From: Forficula auricularia
Lineage: Eukaryota; Arthropoda; Insecta; Dermaptera; Forficulidae
Direction: 5' to 3'
Length of the DNA stretch: 64,000 nucleotides
NCBI GenBank assembly: GCA_024734495.1
Contig: JALMQS010000681.1
Coordinates: 7,473,542-7,537,541, forward strand
Positions 31,557-42,852 of the stretch are shown here, one piece after another. Positions within the stretch are counted from its first letter, which is position 1, and each line of letters opens with the position of its first letter. The notes below the pieces were generated by a model that was not told the origin of the DNA, ran no database searches, and saw only the letters and a program-made list of their open reading frames with translations. Made by a program: the position numbers and the translations under genes.

Positions 31557-33420
31557 CACTAACTAAAATATATACTAGTATGTATAAATAAAAATAAAAA
31601 TACTTAATTGACTCATATTGAATGAGTAGTTTCAACAGTTAATTGAGCGTATTTATTTGTCGAAGCTGATCAATTCAATAGAGATAAGTAGTTCAATAAA
31701 TTTGAACTAGAAAAAGTTATTTTTATAATAGGTCATTAGACTTAATTACCATTAATTTTTCCATATTAAATTAATGCCTGTTAAGCACTCTTCATTATTC
31801 AAGTTTCAAGTTCTTTGCCATCAGCATATTTCGAAGGAAATATAATCCTTGTGAAATCCCCTTCATTAGAAATTCCGAATAGCAAAGGGTCAGCATTTCT
31901 TTGGACTTTAATTAATGAGAGATGCCCATAATGATATCAGAAGGATTAAAGTCTCATTAAAGAATAAAGCGTAGTTACAGATACTTTCTTCCGATTATTC
32001 TATACTTATGTATTTAGTACCATATATAGAAAGTATTGAGGAAGGAAATTTTTAGCTTTTTGAATTTTGATCATTCCTCACTGTTAATTTTCGATTAAAT
32101 ATACTATTTTTCAGTTTTCATTTTTGAAGTATTATAAAATCCAATTTTTTAGTATTTTAATTCATATTTTTAATTTGTGCTTGAATAAGAAATGCCGTAT
32201 ATTTGACCTTAAACTAGATTTATCACCATATGCGTTTTCTTAGGATTTTTTTTTGAAATTTAGACAGATTATTATTTAAATACTTCTGCATCGATTGGTG
32301 GCAAAACTAAATTTTTGAACAATATAATTCCGGAAGATATTAAATTCTAAACATAGAGGTTTTCAGACTCTTATACATTGCACTATACGGGATATCCGAA
32401 AGTTTACCATTGTTATAAAAAACTAAACCAACATTAAATAATAACTAATGAATTTTTAAAGAAAATTTTATTCCATAGTTACAACACAGTTTCTGAGATA
32501 ATAATGAATAAATAATGAAAAATTTACACTAAAAACAAGCTGGCAACAACGCATTTATTTAACCTAAAAAGTGGGTTAACTTTAGCACTTTTTTGACATT
32601 TTTTCGCTTCAGCCATTATCGCAACAGCTTTTAATCGTTTATTAAGAACTTTTTGTTTTTATAAATCTTCCTTTATAATATATTTGATCTGACATTTCTA
32701 TAATAAAATATACACAAACTCGGACAGTGTTGCCAGATCTGTCAAACGAACACGGGATTGGCTAGTAGTGGCTATTAGTGGTACATAAACAGCAAAAAGT
32801 TTTAGGCTTATGAATCCTTATTGTTTGTTCTATATACTCTAGCATTAACTTTTAGCTACAATTGTCACGATACAACTACCTTAATGGGTATAATAGACCT
32901 TTGTAAATCGTTGAAAATTGTAAATTGCCGGATCCAGAATCTCCCATTAGGCCTCACTAATCAATGTGGAATGTGAACAACACATTTCAGTAGAAGTAGT
33001 GGCTTTCAAGGCTATCGAAATTCAGCACTAATCAACAGAGTGACCTAAACTAATTAAAAAATGATCGATCAACGTAATCAACTAAAATTTACTAATGGTA
33101 TGTTTAAGAGAAAATATACTTTCGAACTTTAACTCCCTCTTCCGAAGTTCAATTACATATTTAAATGAAAAGCTCATTAACATGATAATGATAATTAATT
33201 TATTATTATTCAATTATGAAAATATTTAATTGGTCATTTAATTAAATTAAATAATTATTAATTAAAAATAAAATCAATCTAAAAATATAATAATAATAAT
33301 AATCAGGCTACTACGGAGCCACTAAATATTAATAAAGGATTTAAAATAATTAAATGCCAACTTCATATTGGATATGCAGGGATGCACGACGGCGCCAAGG
33401 CCTTAAAGGCGCCGATAGGC
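31557..33420. other. AT-rich DNA, nothing recognised
   Basis: About 1.9 kb without a supported gene, RNA or element boundary. A phrase CAGTGTTGCCAGATCTGTCA (about 32726) hints at an element end but has no partner. Confidence 0.4.
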
Positions 33421-33491
33421 GACCATTGACCAATCGGTGGAACGGTGTAGAAAAAATCTTTGACAAAAAAAAGGAGTAACATACGTACATC

Positions 33492-34163
33492 TGTAACAGC
33501 CCGAAAGATTTTTAATTTAATTTTCAAAATTTAATATAATCATGTTAAATTTAAGTTAAAAATAAAAAGGACACGTTCTCGATTTCTCGCTCAAAAGCCT
33601 CAGAAGGAATGCCTAAAGTATTCCCCCTCCCTCACACTTGCCCCTTCCCCAGATGCGCTCCTGATGACGACAAGAAAAATAAAGGCCTGTCTTTCTAGAG
33701 CCGGAGTTTTGAGAAGGAGTCTAGCTAGAACCTGAGTCTATGAGGTCACTTTTCTTGTCTTGTACTAGCATTGCGAATCCCGTTTTGAGAAACTGTCTGT
33801 CTTGTCCCGATAAGAAAGACGACCTGGACAGTGCACACGCTTCCCATTTTCTTGTCCCTGCTAGAGAAGTCAAGGTCACGTGAGTCCAGTTAATATTTAA
33901 TAAACAATTATCCTACATATTTAAACCATTTCATTTCATTTTTTCAATAAACTAAATTAAATTAAATATATTGGTTCAATGAATTAGCCCCGTTCCCTTG
34001 TCCTTTTAAATTAATTTCATTGGGCGTCAAGTAGAGCTCTTCCTCGGGATAAATCTATTTGTGGTAGCAGTTTTAATATTATATCTTATAAGTAATAATA
34101 ATTATATCTAATAGTAAATTCACAGAGTCAAGTAAATTCTTCCTTCCCTCCCCCACCGTAACA
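33492..34163. mobile_element. Solo LTR (672 bp), 4-bp TSD
   Basis: Begins TGTAACAGCCCGAAAG and ends CCCCACCGTAACA (TG...CA), flanked by CATC at 33488-33491 and 34164-34167. It interrupts repeat X at a defined point. It has no coding capacity and is unlike the LTR at 19022, so it represents a second LTR family left by LTR-LTR recombination. Confidence 0.8.
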
Positions 34164-34315
34164 CATCCATCTGCATTCACTAAACGAAAAAAATCGCACT
34201 TTTTGGTCTCTGGACGAGACCCTATGTAATTTATGGCAATAACTTTTAAGGAGTTCGGTGTTGGTTCTAGGTGAAACATTTTAATATAATAAAACTTGAG
34301 TAAGATACGAGGTAG

Positions 34316-35062
34316 GTTTCAGTCATTCCCTTCTCATCTAATCACCCCATTAATACAAAATTTGCAGCATTCTATTCAATGATTCATAGACTCCTCAGTA
34401 TACCCATGAATACTATAAATTTCAATAAAGAGCTTAACATCATTCAGAATATAGCCCTGAATAATGGATATAACATTTCGACTATCAACAAAATTTATAA
34501 TAAAATCAAACGTAAATTCACTATTTCACACTTACACTCATTAGAATCGGGAACTGAAAAAATATATAGAAGAATACCCTTCATTTCTAATCATCTGACA
34601 TCTCCATTAGCTTATACCCTTAGATCATATGGAATCACTCCTGCTTTATACAACAACAACAATTTAGGATCCCAATTAATTAACAATAAAATAGACAAAA
34701 TTGATAAATTAGACAAATAAGGAGTGTATAAATTAACTTGTCAAGATTGTGATGCTTTTTATATAGGGCAGACAGGCCGCTCATTCAAAATACGTTACTC
34801 CGAACATGTAAGAGCTCTTAATCATCTCAATAAATCCGATAACATTAATTTAGATTCGACCTCAGCCTTCGCAATTCACTTACATGAATCCAACCATTCA
34901 ACCTCTAATAATAACCCTATCCCCATTCATTTCGAAAGAAAAGGCCTTAAATTGGATCTCTTAGAATCCACCGAAATAAAAATAGCCCTCTCTAATAATT
35001 CAAATATTTTAAATAATCAATTGGAAGTGTATAAAAATACAATTATTGATTATATGTTATAA
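34316..35062 (+). pseudogene. Penelope-like ORF: RT C-terminus and GIY-YIG endonuclease
   Basis: Open from after a TAG at 34313 to TAA at 35060, broken only by an in-frame TAA at 34718-34720. Before the stop: FAAFYSMIHRLLSIPM and KELNIIQNIALNNGYN, the conserved thumb/linker region after the Penelope reverse transcriptase. After it: GVYKLTCQDC, FYIGQTGRSFKIRYSEH and AIHLHESNHS, which is the GIY-YIG nuclease (GVY...YIG, then Arg and His residues) with the CxxC and His pairs that distinguish Penelope endonucleases. The stop lies directly before GVY, where related proteins usually have a residue such as Ser, Gly or Lys. The enzyme nicks target DNA for target-primed reverse transcription. As it stands the copy is inactive, 5'-truncated and probably recent. 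Confidence 0.93.
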
Positions 35063-35329
35063 TAAATTAACTAAACATTCCTTCCATTGTTCGCACATTG
35101 AATATACTAGGGTAATTGTACTCTCTCATGTACCTTTCAAGTTGTACCTTCTCAGATACTTGCCAATTCGTTATTATAATAGCACGTATAGCTTCCTTTC
35201 AGCCAGTTCAAATCTCAATAGAAAATATTAATTCTTAGAACAACTTCTCCTCTTCCCCTACTTTCCCCTCACCACATACATTTAAAATTTTTTTAAAAAT
35301 TGTTACTTGTAAAACTATTTTTCCAATAT

Positions 35330-35400
35330 ATAATCAGTTTTCTTAGACTCCTGATGATGGGCTAACCCCCGAAATATATCGAATTCAAAACTCAATTTTG
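35330..35400 (+). ncRNA. Hammerhead ribozyme in the Penelope-like element
   Basis: CTGATGA (35351-35357), one unpaired T, helix II GGG-CTAAC-CCC with a spare C, GAAA (35371-35374), self-complementary ATATAT, then C at 35380 as the cleavage base. Helix I has AGTTTT upstream pairing with AAAACT downstream around a loose middle. The core is complete, but helix II is short and helix I partly unpaired, so activity is uncertain. Confidence 0.7.
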
Positions 35401-35622
35401 TTTTATTTCTTTTTTGTGAAACCTACCTCGTATCTTACTCAAGTTTTATTAAATTTATGGCAAACTAAAAAACAACCTAAATGAATACTACACACAATTT
35501 GTGAATTTGATTGAGACCATGGATTCCGTAGTCTTTACATGAGAACACTTTGAAGTCGCACATGACGCGAGGTCAATCCAATACTTTTTCTGCTTCGCAT
35601 TGAATAAAGTAAAAATGGGAAA

Positions 35623-35954
35623 ATGATTTGCGCCTTTTAGTGGTAGAGTAGATATAACCTTAACTTATGTGCCAATTTAGTTGTCTAACTAGCAGGGGCT
35701 TCCATTATACGAGATATAGCTTATAAATGACGGGTCTGATGCTGCTACTTGCAAACAGAGAGCTTGCCTCGACAGGTTTGAACATGATTGTGTCTGGTGA
35801 TGCTTCCCCACCGTCTGGTAATATAGAAGTAAAACAAACAAGGAATGAATTTATTTTAAAAATTAAGACAATTTGAATTCACCTACAAGAGTCTCTTATT
35901 TTAAAAGATTCACATTTATACATTTACATAATGAAAAATGAACCTATAATAACG
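35623..35954. other. Intergenic DNA, nothing recognised
   Basis: No supported feature. Confidence 0.4.
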
Positions 35955-36300
35955 AAAATATTTTTTTTCTGGCGCCAAAATTAGGAAGGGGGTCAAAAAA
36001 TAAAAACCTAGCCCATTTGAGCAAACTCAACCAAATTTTGTATATATGATCAGTGAGCCCTCACTAAAAATCCAAAAACAAACCGCCCAAAATAGGGGGG
36101 GGGGGTGTTGTAGGGTCAAAAAATTAAAATCTATGCCCTTGGACCCAACTGAACCAAATTTTGTATCATAATCAGTGGGGTACCAGAAGACTAAAAATGC
36201 AAAAACTAATCGCCCAAAATAGGGGGAGGGGGGTTGTAGGGTGAAAAAAATTAAAATCTAGGCCCTTGTACTAAACTCAACCAGAAGTGTATGGTAAAGT
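35955..36300 (-). mobile_element. CCATACA family, copy 4, partial
   Basis: Reverse-strand copy of the tandem-unit half: AACCAAATTTTGTATA-type phrases with G runs at 36096-36107 and 36222-36232, ending at GTGTATGGTAAAGTCAA. The unique half is absent. Confidence 0.8.
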
Positions 36301-36466
36301 CAAATGGATGGCCCCATCAGAACGTGTCAATTTATTGTCAAAAAACCTTGAAACGTGGAAAAAATGTTGTGATTGATGAATTTGGGCTCAATGTATATAA
36401 AAGCGCCAACCAGTATTTCGCACGACGGCGCAAAATGAACTTGGCGCCTAGATATAAATATTAATC

Positions 36467-36540
36467 TGGGATCAATAGCTCAGTGAAATTTGAGGCGCCG
36501 GTCACGCAAAGACCCTGGGCTCAAATCCTAGTCGATTTTT
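36467..36540 (+). other. tRNA-like segment (possible SINE head)
   Basis: GGGATCAATAGCTCAGTGAA (box A-like) and GGGCTCAAATCCTAG (box B-like) at tRNA spacing. The acceptor stem does not close, so this is not a functional tRNA gene; a SINE head or tRNA pseudogene fits. Confidence 0.4.
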
Positions 36541-37024
36541 CATCTATAATTCAATTATTTCTTAATCCTCTAATTTAATTTATTAATTATAATCTTATTG
36601 ATAATAATATTATGCTAGTTTTAATTGGCATTCATTATGTTTATATTTAAACAAATATTGCAAATATTTATCTAATTATTTAAAAATAAAGGGTCAAAAG
36701 TAATAAATACACATATATGCGATTTCAATGGATATTGCTTGGATTCGATATTTTTTATCTTTGATTATAATTACTTGTGTATATATTGAATTATTTTAAT
36801 AAAATTTTACATAATACTATTGGTTATCTTGAATATAAGAGAAGAAATCACTCAGATAACTAATCCGTTTAGTTTTGTAAGTATCTTTGTAAGTTTCCCT
36901 TGCCTATCAATTCGTCTCGCCAATAGCATTGAACTTTATTCTCAGAAAACATACTTGATAGTCCAATCTTCATTTCGAGTCTAGCATCTTGACCGAACAC
37001 ATCGCGTTATAATTAAAAAACAAG
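36541..37024 (+). promoter_or_regulatory. Upstream region of the zinc-finger gene
   Basis: About 480 bp before the ATG without recognised repeats in its last 200 bp. No clear TATA box or insect initiator could be assigned. The sequence just before the ATG lacks a polypyrimidine tract, which argues that 37025 is in a first coding exon rather than an internal one. Confidence 0.35.
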
Positions 37025-37367
37025 ATGTCAGACCAGTCTAGTTCATCCTCAGATGAAAGTACTCAAAGTGAAAACTCAGATACTGACTCTGTCAAATCCA
37101 TTGATGATGATTGTGTTATTTTACCGGAATCACCAACATCCATGTTGAGGCAGCAAGAAAGTATATCTCTGATTCGTCAAAGATTTTTGAAGAATCAAAT
37201 GAAGAAGGCAAATTTAATGGCGAAGATCGGTAATATGAGAATACTACGATTAAATGAGAAACCAAATGTCGATCAAACGGAAAATAGTGACTCTGTTTTA
37301 AACAAGTTGAAAAACATTTTTTATGTCATTAAAGATGGCCCTAATCCAACAATCCATAGAGTGTCAG
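37025..37367 (+). CDS. Zinc-finger gene, first coding exon
   Basis: ATG in the context ACAAG-ATG-T, 114 codons plus one base, then donor G|GTGAGA at 37368 (phase 1). The protein starts with a Ser/Asp/Glu-rich stretch (MSDQSSSSSDESTQSENSDT) followed by IDDDCVILPE at residues 26-35. Acidic residues directly before a short hydrophobic run are the layout of SUMO-interaction motifs. Residues 42-78 are basic and predicted helical (SLIRQRFLKNQMKKANLMAK). Joined to 45394 it reads ...HRVS-E-VTDIKKEE without a break. The product is probably nuclear. Beyond the donor the frame runs into hAT-like repeat DNA, supporting splicing here. I do not recognise the family. Confidence 0.75.
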
Positions 37368-37424
37368 GTGAGATTAATTCTTATTCGCAGTTCATAATTT
37401 CCAAAGTGATGTTTCTTTTAACCC

Positions 37425-37850
37425 TTATCCGAGTGATTCTCAACCTTTTTAAACCTGTCCTCCCTCTAAGGTTCGGAAAAATTTTCAGCGTCCCCATTTT
37501 GTGAAAATTCTGTGGGGAAGGGTTACTTACCGCGTCACCCCTTCCAGCCCCTCTCCGCAAGATCACATGGGCAAAGCTCAGATGACCGGACCTAAAAATT
37601 AAATTTGAGAATATATAATCAAAATAGAATGTATTTTAGTTAAATTTAAAAAATACTATTATTAAATATTAAAGGGGTAATGAAAGAAGAAAAAAACACA
37701 TCCTATCTAAGGCGTTATTTAGATAAAGGTCATTAGACCGTAGGGTGTCTTTTTTCCTCTACAATTTTAGAAGGGGTGCAAAATTATAGTTTGCACACAG
37801 GCTCCCGAATGGCTTGGCGCGGCCCTGGGGCAAATATATGTTGGCCACAT
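37425..37850. mobile_element. hAT-like debris
   Basis: GTGATTCTCAACCTTTTTAA (37432) and, near the far end, GGCTTGGCGCGGCCCTGG (37811) resemble hAT termini of two kinds; no matching pairs or duplications were found. Between them lies unassigned DNA. Confidence 0.4.
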
Positions 37851-39169
37851 CACATATTTTAATGGGGGTTTTTTTTACTAAAAAGCACCGTTTTAAACTT
37901 ATACAACTGGTAAATTGACTAAAAACTTTCAAATTTTATTTACTTCTTCTTTTCGAAGGTAAATATTATAATTATATTTCAAGTAAGTTGTCATTTTATT
38001 TCAAGTTTAAAATATTATTATTAGTAAAATATTTTGTTTTATAATAGAGACCCATCACCTATTTGCAAAATAAAATCTTTTTAATTAAAAAATTTATTTT
38101 TCTAGCCCTATCGATACTTTGGTTGTGGTGTAATTCCCCTTTCGCTTCACACTTAGGAATAGTTGCTCCAGCAACCAAGAGGCAACAAAAGTGGCACTTC
38201 CATTAGAAGCTCTCAAAGTCCTTACAAACCAGATCCTTTGTGTTGAAGTAATACCTTCTCTATATACAACCAGGCTAGGGTACGCACGAACCAATCACCA
38301 GTCACGATTTCTTACATATTTCCTCTTTATCCCATTCTGTCCTCACTTTTATTCGTATTTTACCAAAAAAATCAATAGTTGAAGTCACCTCTAAAATGAT
38401 TTATTATATGTTCGTAAAAGTTCTACTTCACTCTAAATTTTCTTTTTGAGAATATTGATTTAGCTCTAATGATCTGGTATTATAAAAATAATCCTATCGA
38501 TAGTGATAAAGTTTTTTTGGGGAGTTATCTTTGCAACAACAAAACATCGATTGATTGTATCGATACTATGCGCTATTTATTTATTTATTTTTTGTTCCCT
38601 TGGCATTTTGTAATTGAAAATTAATTAAATTTTTAATTTAAAATTAATTAAATTTCCAATTAAGCGGCGCGGGTGGTCTTTACTGGAAAAACTAACAAAC
38701 AACAACAAAGTTCTGCTTTATCAAAATATTTATGTCTATCCCTTTTCTAATTGAGAATTCAATTTTCAATTTATAAAATGGATATTCTCGATTCTGCATT
38801 GAAAAATTTCAAATTAACATTTAAAGACAACAGAAATAGATTGAATTTCTATCAGCTATATTCTTTTTTATTGTACCTGTTTTTATTTGTAAAAAAAATA
38901 CAATATAAAGAAGAAAAAGACAGGAAGTTTGAAGCGATTCAGCATTCTTCTCCAGAATTGAATAGATGAGAAATTTCGAAGAGCGAAGCGGCTCCGGGGG
39001 GCAAAATTAGGGGCACCAGATTCTGACTTGGTCACAAGTCATTGACCCATTTTAAAAATAGTTTCAGGAAAATACTATTTATAAAAAAAATGTCTGAAGC
39101 CTCATCCACATAAGCTCACTGGGGAAGTGAAAGTTTAATTTTAAAACCCACTAATAGTTCATGACTAGA
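37851..39169. other. Intronic DNA, nothing certain
   Basis: A GC-richer block at 38095-38310 has opposing open frames (minus: REGITSTQRIWFVRTLRA) but no recognisable domain or splice sites. A C-to-T biased stretch CGGCGCGGGTGGTC stands at 38664. Confidence 0.4.
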
Positions 39170-39335
39170 GACCGGATTCCTATGCAATTGCATATTTTGT
39201 TTGCCGCCACATACGACCCAGTAGATCATTTATCTATCCGAATCATGCATCTAGGATACTGGGGGTTAAATTTTATACTGCAATTTTTGGATATTTGAGT
39301 AATATTGCATAAAATTGCCTATTTCACGCCAAATA
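39170..39335 (+). repeat. Dispersed repeat, copy 2
   Basis: Pairs with 22373-22535: CCGGATTCCTATGCAATT, CATCTAGGATACTGGGGGTT and ATATTGCATAAAATTGC are shared. Confidence 0.8.
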
Positions 39336-40386
39336 CAGTGGTTTTAAAAGTAATTTTTCTGAGAAAGAATGAAACAAAAGATTAAATAAAACAGGGGGAC
39401 ACTAATTTAAATTCGAAGAAAACTGAAATAGGCCTCAACGACACGAAATGTTGTGTTGGACTACGAAGTAGGAAGTTGGATTACAAAGAATGTAAAGAAG
39501 TTACAAAACAACAACCGACTCATTTTTTTATTATTCAGTTGTACTAGATACTAGGTACATATATTCTACACGAAAATGACGAAGGGTTTGCAATATTTTT
39601 CTTCCAAAATAAAAGTGGGGGTTAAGTTCATTTAAATTCGCCCCCAGTAGTTAGTTCTATAGATGTGGAGCGCTCTTTTTCATCCTATAAATCAATTTTA
39701 AGTGACCGTAGACATAATAACCTGAAGATAATTTAGAAAAATACTTGTAAACATAAATTATTAACAATTACAATCAAACTTTAATTATTTTTGAGATCCT
39801 TTGTTAATTATTTAATTATTTTTTATTTATTTTTTAATAGCCTTCCGGAAGGAACTATAGCCCATTTTGGCCATTGAGTGTTCCTGTGTGTAAATTAGTT
39901 TAGCGATCAGATTATAGCCGGTCAAATATTTTATTTTTAAAATTAGTAAATTTAAATTATGATTTTAAAATACACCACGAAGTACAGTGGGCGTAGCCAA
40001 ATGCTCCATCAAGGCTTGTCTCTTATTTCCCCTCTATTGGCTCAGTTCCTTCCCCTTTATTGTAACAAAAAAATTCAAACAGATACGTCGCTAAAAAAAA
40101 TTCACTTCAAAAAACATACACAAATATCCACGAGATAAAATTCATCAATCATGATCAACATTATATTACAGCGTTGTAATATGCGTAATTAAAAATTGTA
40201 TTTTGTCATAGGATGCGTTTTTCATCTCTATAAAAATTAATCTAGTTTAGAATCAATTTTATTTATAAAAAAAATAAAGATTCATAGTAGTTTGATGTGA
40301 AATCAGTAAAAAGTATAATTCAACGATTTTCTAACGATCCCTACCATAGCTCTGGTATCGTGTTTGTATGAATATAAAATGAATTA

Positions 40387-40687
40387 CAGTAGAGTCCCGA
40401 AAACTCGGCCGAAGGGTGACCGATTTTGTGAAAATCTCGGGTTATCGGGAATGGGGTTAAAAAAGAAGAAGTACCAGTGTTTCTTTAGAAAATACAGTAC
40501 TGTACTTTTGTATATATTATTTGCTTGAGAATATAACATAGAATAAACTGCACAAATACCCTTAAACAAAGGAAAAGTACGTACTTTATGAAGGTCTAAA
40601 GCCTTTACTACATGAAAATGGGGGTTTTTTCGCTCTGCCATGGTGTGGCCGAGTTATCCGGACTTCCGAGTTTTCGGGACTCTACTG
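40387..40687. mobile_element. pogo/Tigger-like MITE (301 bp)
   Basis: Inverted ends CAGTAGAGTCCCGAAAACTC and GAGTTTTCGGGACTCTACTG with TA on each side. The end sequence is of the Tigger type (CAGTAGAGTCTCG). A chance minus-strand frame runs inside; no transposase. Confidence 0.9.
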
Positions 40688-40689
40688 TA

Positions 40690-41240
40690 GTATTTTTGTT
40701 TGTTAATTTTTATTACGAGGTTATTTTTGTTTAGTGATTTTAATGTCAGCTTTATTTTTCATCGCTATATTTTTTCCGTGATTCAATCAACAACCTACTT
40801 TTTCTGTGATGGGCATTTTTGGGGGACGATTTTCGTTTCATGATTTTTATACCAGGATTTTATTTTTGTGTAAATGAACAATAGTTTACTTTTTGATTTT
40901 ATTTATTTCTTATTTGTTTATTTGTATCCCGCAGATATTTTTGTTTACTAATTTTTATTTCGGGGGGTATTTTTGTTTCGTGATTTTTATGCCGATGCTA
41001 TTTAAAAATGTTTTTTGTTTTTGTAAATTGATCAATAGTCTACTATTTTATTTTTATGTGAATAGTATTATTATTAATTTCCATGGTACAAGAATTTTAT
41101 TTGTTGATATTTTGTTGATGATTTTCATGTCGTTGTTTTATCTATCCGTTTGATGAATTTAATGACGGTAATTTTTGTCTGGAGTATTTTTCAATGTTAT
41201 TTTTTGGCACGGAAAGATTCAAAAAATGGTGTACTGAAGG
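40690..41240 (+). repeat. T-rich degenerate tandem tract
   Basis: Variants of ATTTTTGTTT...GTGATTTTTATxxCxxxxTTATTTTTxTxTxAA recur roughly every 60-130 bp (40690, 40740, 40850, 40935, 40968, 41050, 41110). It looks like an ancient tandem repeat. The open frame across it is Phe-rich and probably meaningless. Confidence 0.55.
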
Positions 41241-41527
41241 ATTTAGTATTTGGACTTGATTTACCATGGTAAATCCAAAACATTATTTAATAACATCTTT
41301 TGGTTGCTTTTTTTGATACTTTTTCAAGCTCTTAAAATGATTGTTCACCTTAGTCTTATTAAGTAGTATGCCACACCACACTTAAGAATTTAATTGGTAC
41401 CCTCAATTGTCAAAAATGTATGTTAAAATACCACTTTTATACTTAAACTTTACAAATTACTGTTGATTTTATGGACTAATGGATCATCCAAAATTCTAGA
41501 ATTGTCCATTGCATTGGCTAGTTTTTA

Positions 41528-42490
41528 AATAAGTTTTTTTTTTGGCTTTAGAGAAGCCCATACAGCCACGCAATTAATGATTCTATAATTTAAAGTGAAA
41601 AATGATGGTACAATTGAAGAAAGAAAAAAAAACTGTTAAATATGTATCCAATTTATAGCTCAATTTTGCAGCTGATGAAAAAAAGGCTACTTTATGTAAA
41701 ATTTCTTCCTCTTCTAAAGCTAGCAGATTCGTAATATTAAAAGGCGCAGTTAAGCCAGAGGCAAATAAATAATTTAATAACTTTTTCGATTCTCTTTTAA
41801 ATTTAGTACAATTAAAAATTAGATGGTTGGCAGATCCTTCATCTAGGTTGCAGTAAATGCACATCGGGCTGTCAAAAATGCCTATTTTGAATAGATGTGG
41901 TGGAAAGCGTCCATGGTTAAACATTAGTCTAACTAATATAGTATAGGCATTTCGACCCAGATGCACATCATCAATCCAATGCTTCTTTGGAATGTTAGGG
42001 TGTAGAAGTAGTGAGTTGGGTGATTAGTATACCATTCTTTCCAATAGGTAATCCAATTATCATGAAATTTTGATTTGAGCCAATTGACGGCATCCGAAAT
42101 AGTAATTTCCTTGAACAGTGTAGAGCTCGAGTTCATTATGCTATCTTTGGCTAAGAGGTCCACTCTTTCATTGTCCGGGATTCCCATATGGGCTTTAACC
42201 CAAATGAACCGGCATGTTCGTTTTTGTTGTTTGTTGATTAAGTTCCTAATGATTCTTAAGACTAAAGGGTTTTTAGTTTGTGAATCATAGTTCTTTATAG
42301 CCATCAGAGCGCTTCACTTAAGATACTTATACTTGTCTGGCCTGTGAAATCATTTAGTGCGTCTCTGGTAGCAAAAAAAATTGCCAAGCATTCAGCTGTA
42401 TAGATTGAAGCAATGTTATTTAGTTTAAATTGTCTAGTCAAATTCATTTCTTTTGCCCAATAAGCACATAAGTTCATACCAGTGATTTCC
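41528..42490 (-). pseudogene. LINE 3' part: RNase H and C-terminal knuckle
   Basis: Minus strand. Broken frames give, in order, an RNase H domain start (NIASIYTAECLAIFFATRDA ... TSISILSEAL), after an overlap TGATG frame shift its end (RFIWVKAHMGIPDNERVDLL AKDSI), then a linker and CIYCNLDEGSANHLIFNC, the Cys/His knuckle that closes I-, R1- and Jockey-group ORF2 proteins. The 3' end has an A-rich tail (plus-strand TTTTTTTTTT at 41529-41540). The element is 5'-truncated at about 42490, where hAT-like sequence begins. Two frame breaks make it inactive. Confidence 0.85.
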
Positions 42491-42560
42491 AAATGTGGGT
42501 TGTGACCCTCTGGGGGAGGGTTCAAATTCCAAAATAAAATAAAGCTTATTTATTTTCACC
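42486..42560. mobile_element. hAT-like terminus
   Basis: CAGTGATTTCCAAATGTGGG followed by TTGTGACCCTCTGGGGGAGG is a classic hAT MITE end. It abuts the LINE fragment. The opposite end was not located. Confidence 0.6.
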
Positions 42561-42852
42561 TTTTGCAGCGTAATTAAAATATACCAAAAATAATAATTCC
42601 TTGATTCTAAATATTTACTTTAGAATTATATATACAAATTATAGTAACTTGAAATCTGTATTTTATATAGACATTTATCACTGTTTTTTGAAGATATTTT
42701 CTCTAAATATTTACAGATTAATAGTGACGATTAAACAGAAATACAAAGAATCAAATGACAAACTAAAATAATAATAATATTAATAATAATGCAAAAACAT
42801 CTTCGAAACTATATCCTAAACAAATAAATTATATATTTGATATATTATACTA

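Larger units (their letters stand above)
34240..35451 (+). mobile_element. Penelope-like retroelement fragment, 12-bp TSD
   Basis: Inserted in repeat X between AATTTATGGCAA at 34228-34239 and 35452-35463. Inside the left end, TAATAAAACTTGAGTAAGAT and ACGAGGTAGGTTTCA is the exact reverse complement of the right end (about 35 bp), matching the inverted terminal-repeat arrangement known for Penelope elements. About 45 bp outside the left arm (GGTTCTAGGTGAAACATTTT) is the motif dispersed elsewhere in the window. It encodes the end of reverse transcriptase and a GIY-YIG endonuclease, and has a hammerhead near the 3' end. The reverse transcriptase core is missing. Confidence 0.92.
33421..35622 (+). 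repeat. Dispersed repeat 'X', copy 2, split by two insertions
   Basis: Three pieces (33421-33491, 34168-34239, 35452-35622) together follow the order of 26935-27255: GGAACGGTGTAGAAAAAATC, then GCACTTTTTGGTCTCTGGAC, then GGATTCCGTAGTCTTTACAT and GCTTCGCATTGAATAAAGTA. The gaps are a solo LTR and a Penelope-like element. Confidence 0.85.

Noticed and set aside
36467..36540. Functional tRNA gene
   Set aside because: The acceptor stem does not pair, so only a tRNA-like or SINE origin is supported.
41933..42290. Plus-strand frame opposite the LINE RNase H
   Set aside because: Antisense shadow of the recognised minus-strand RNase H coding sequence.
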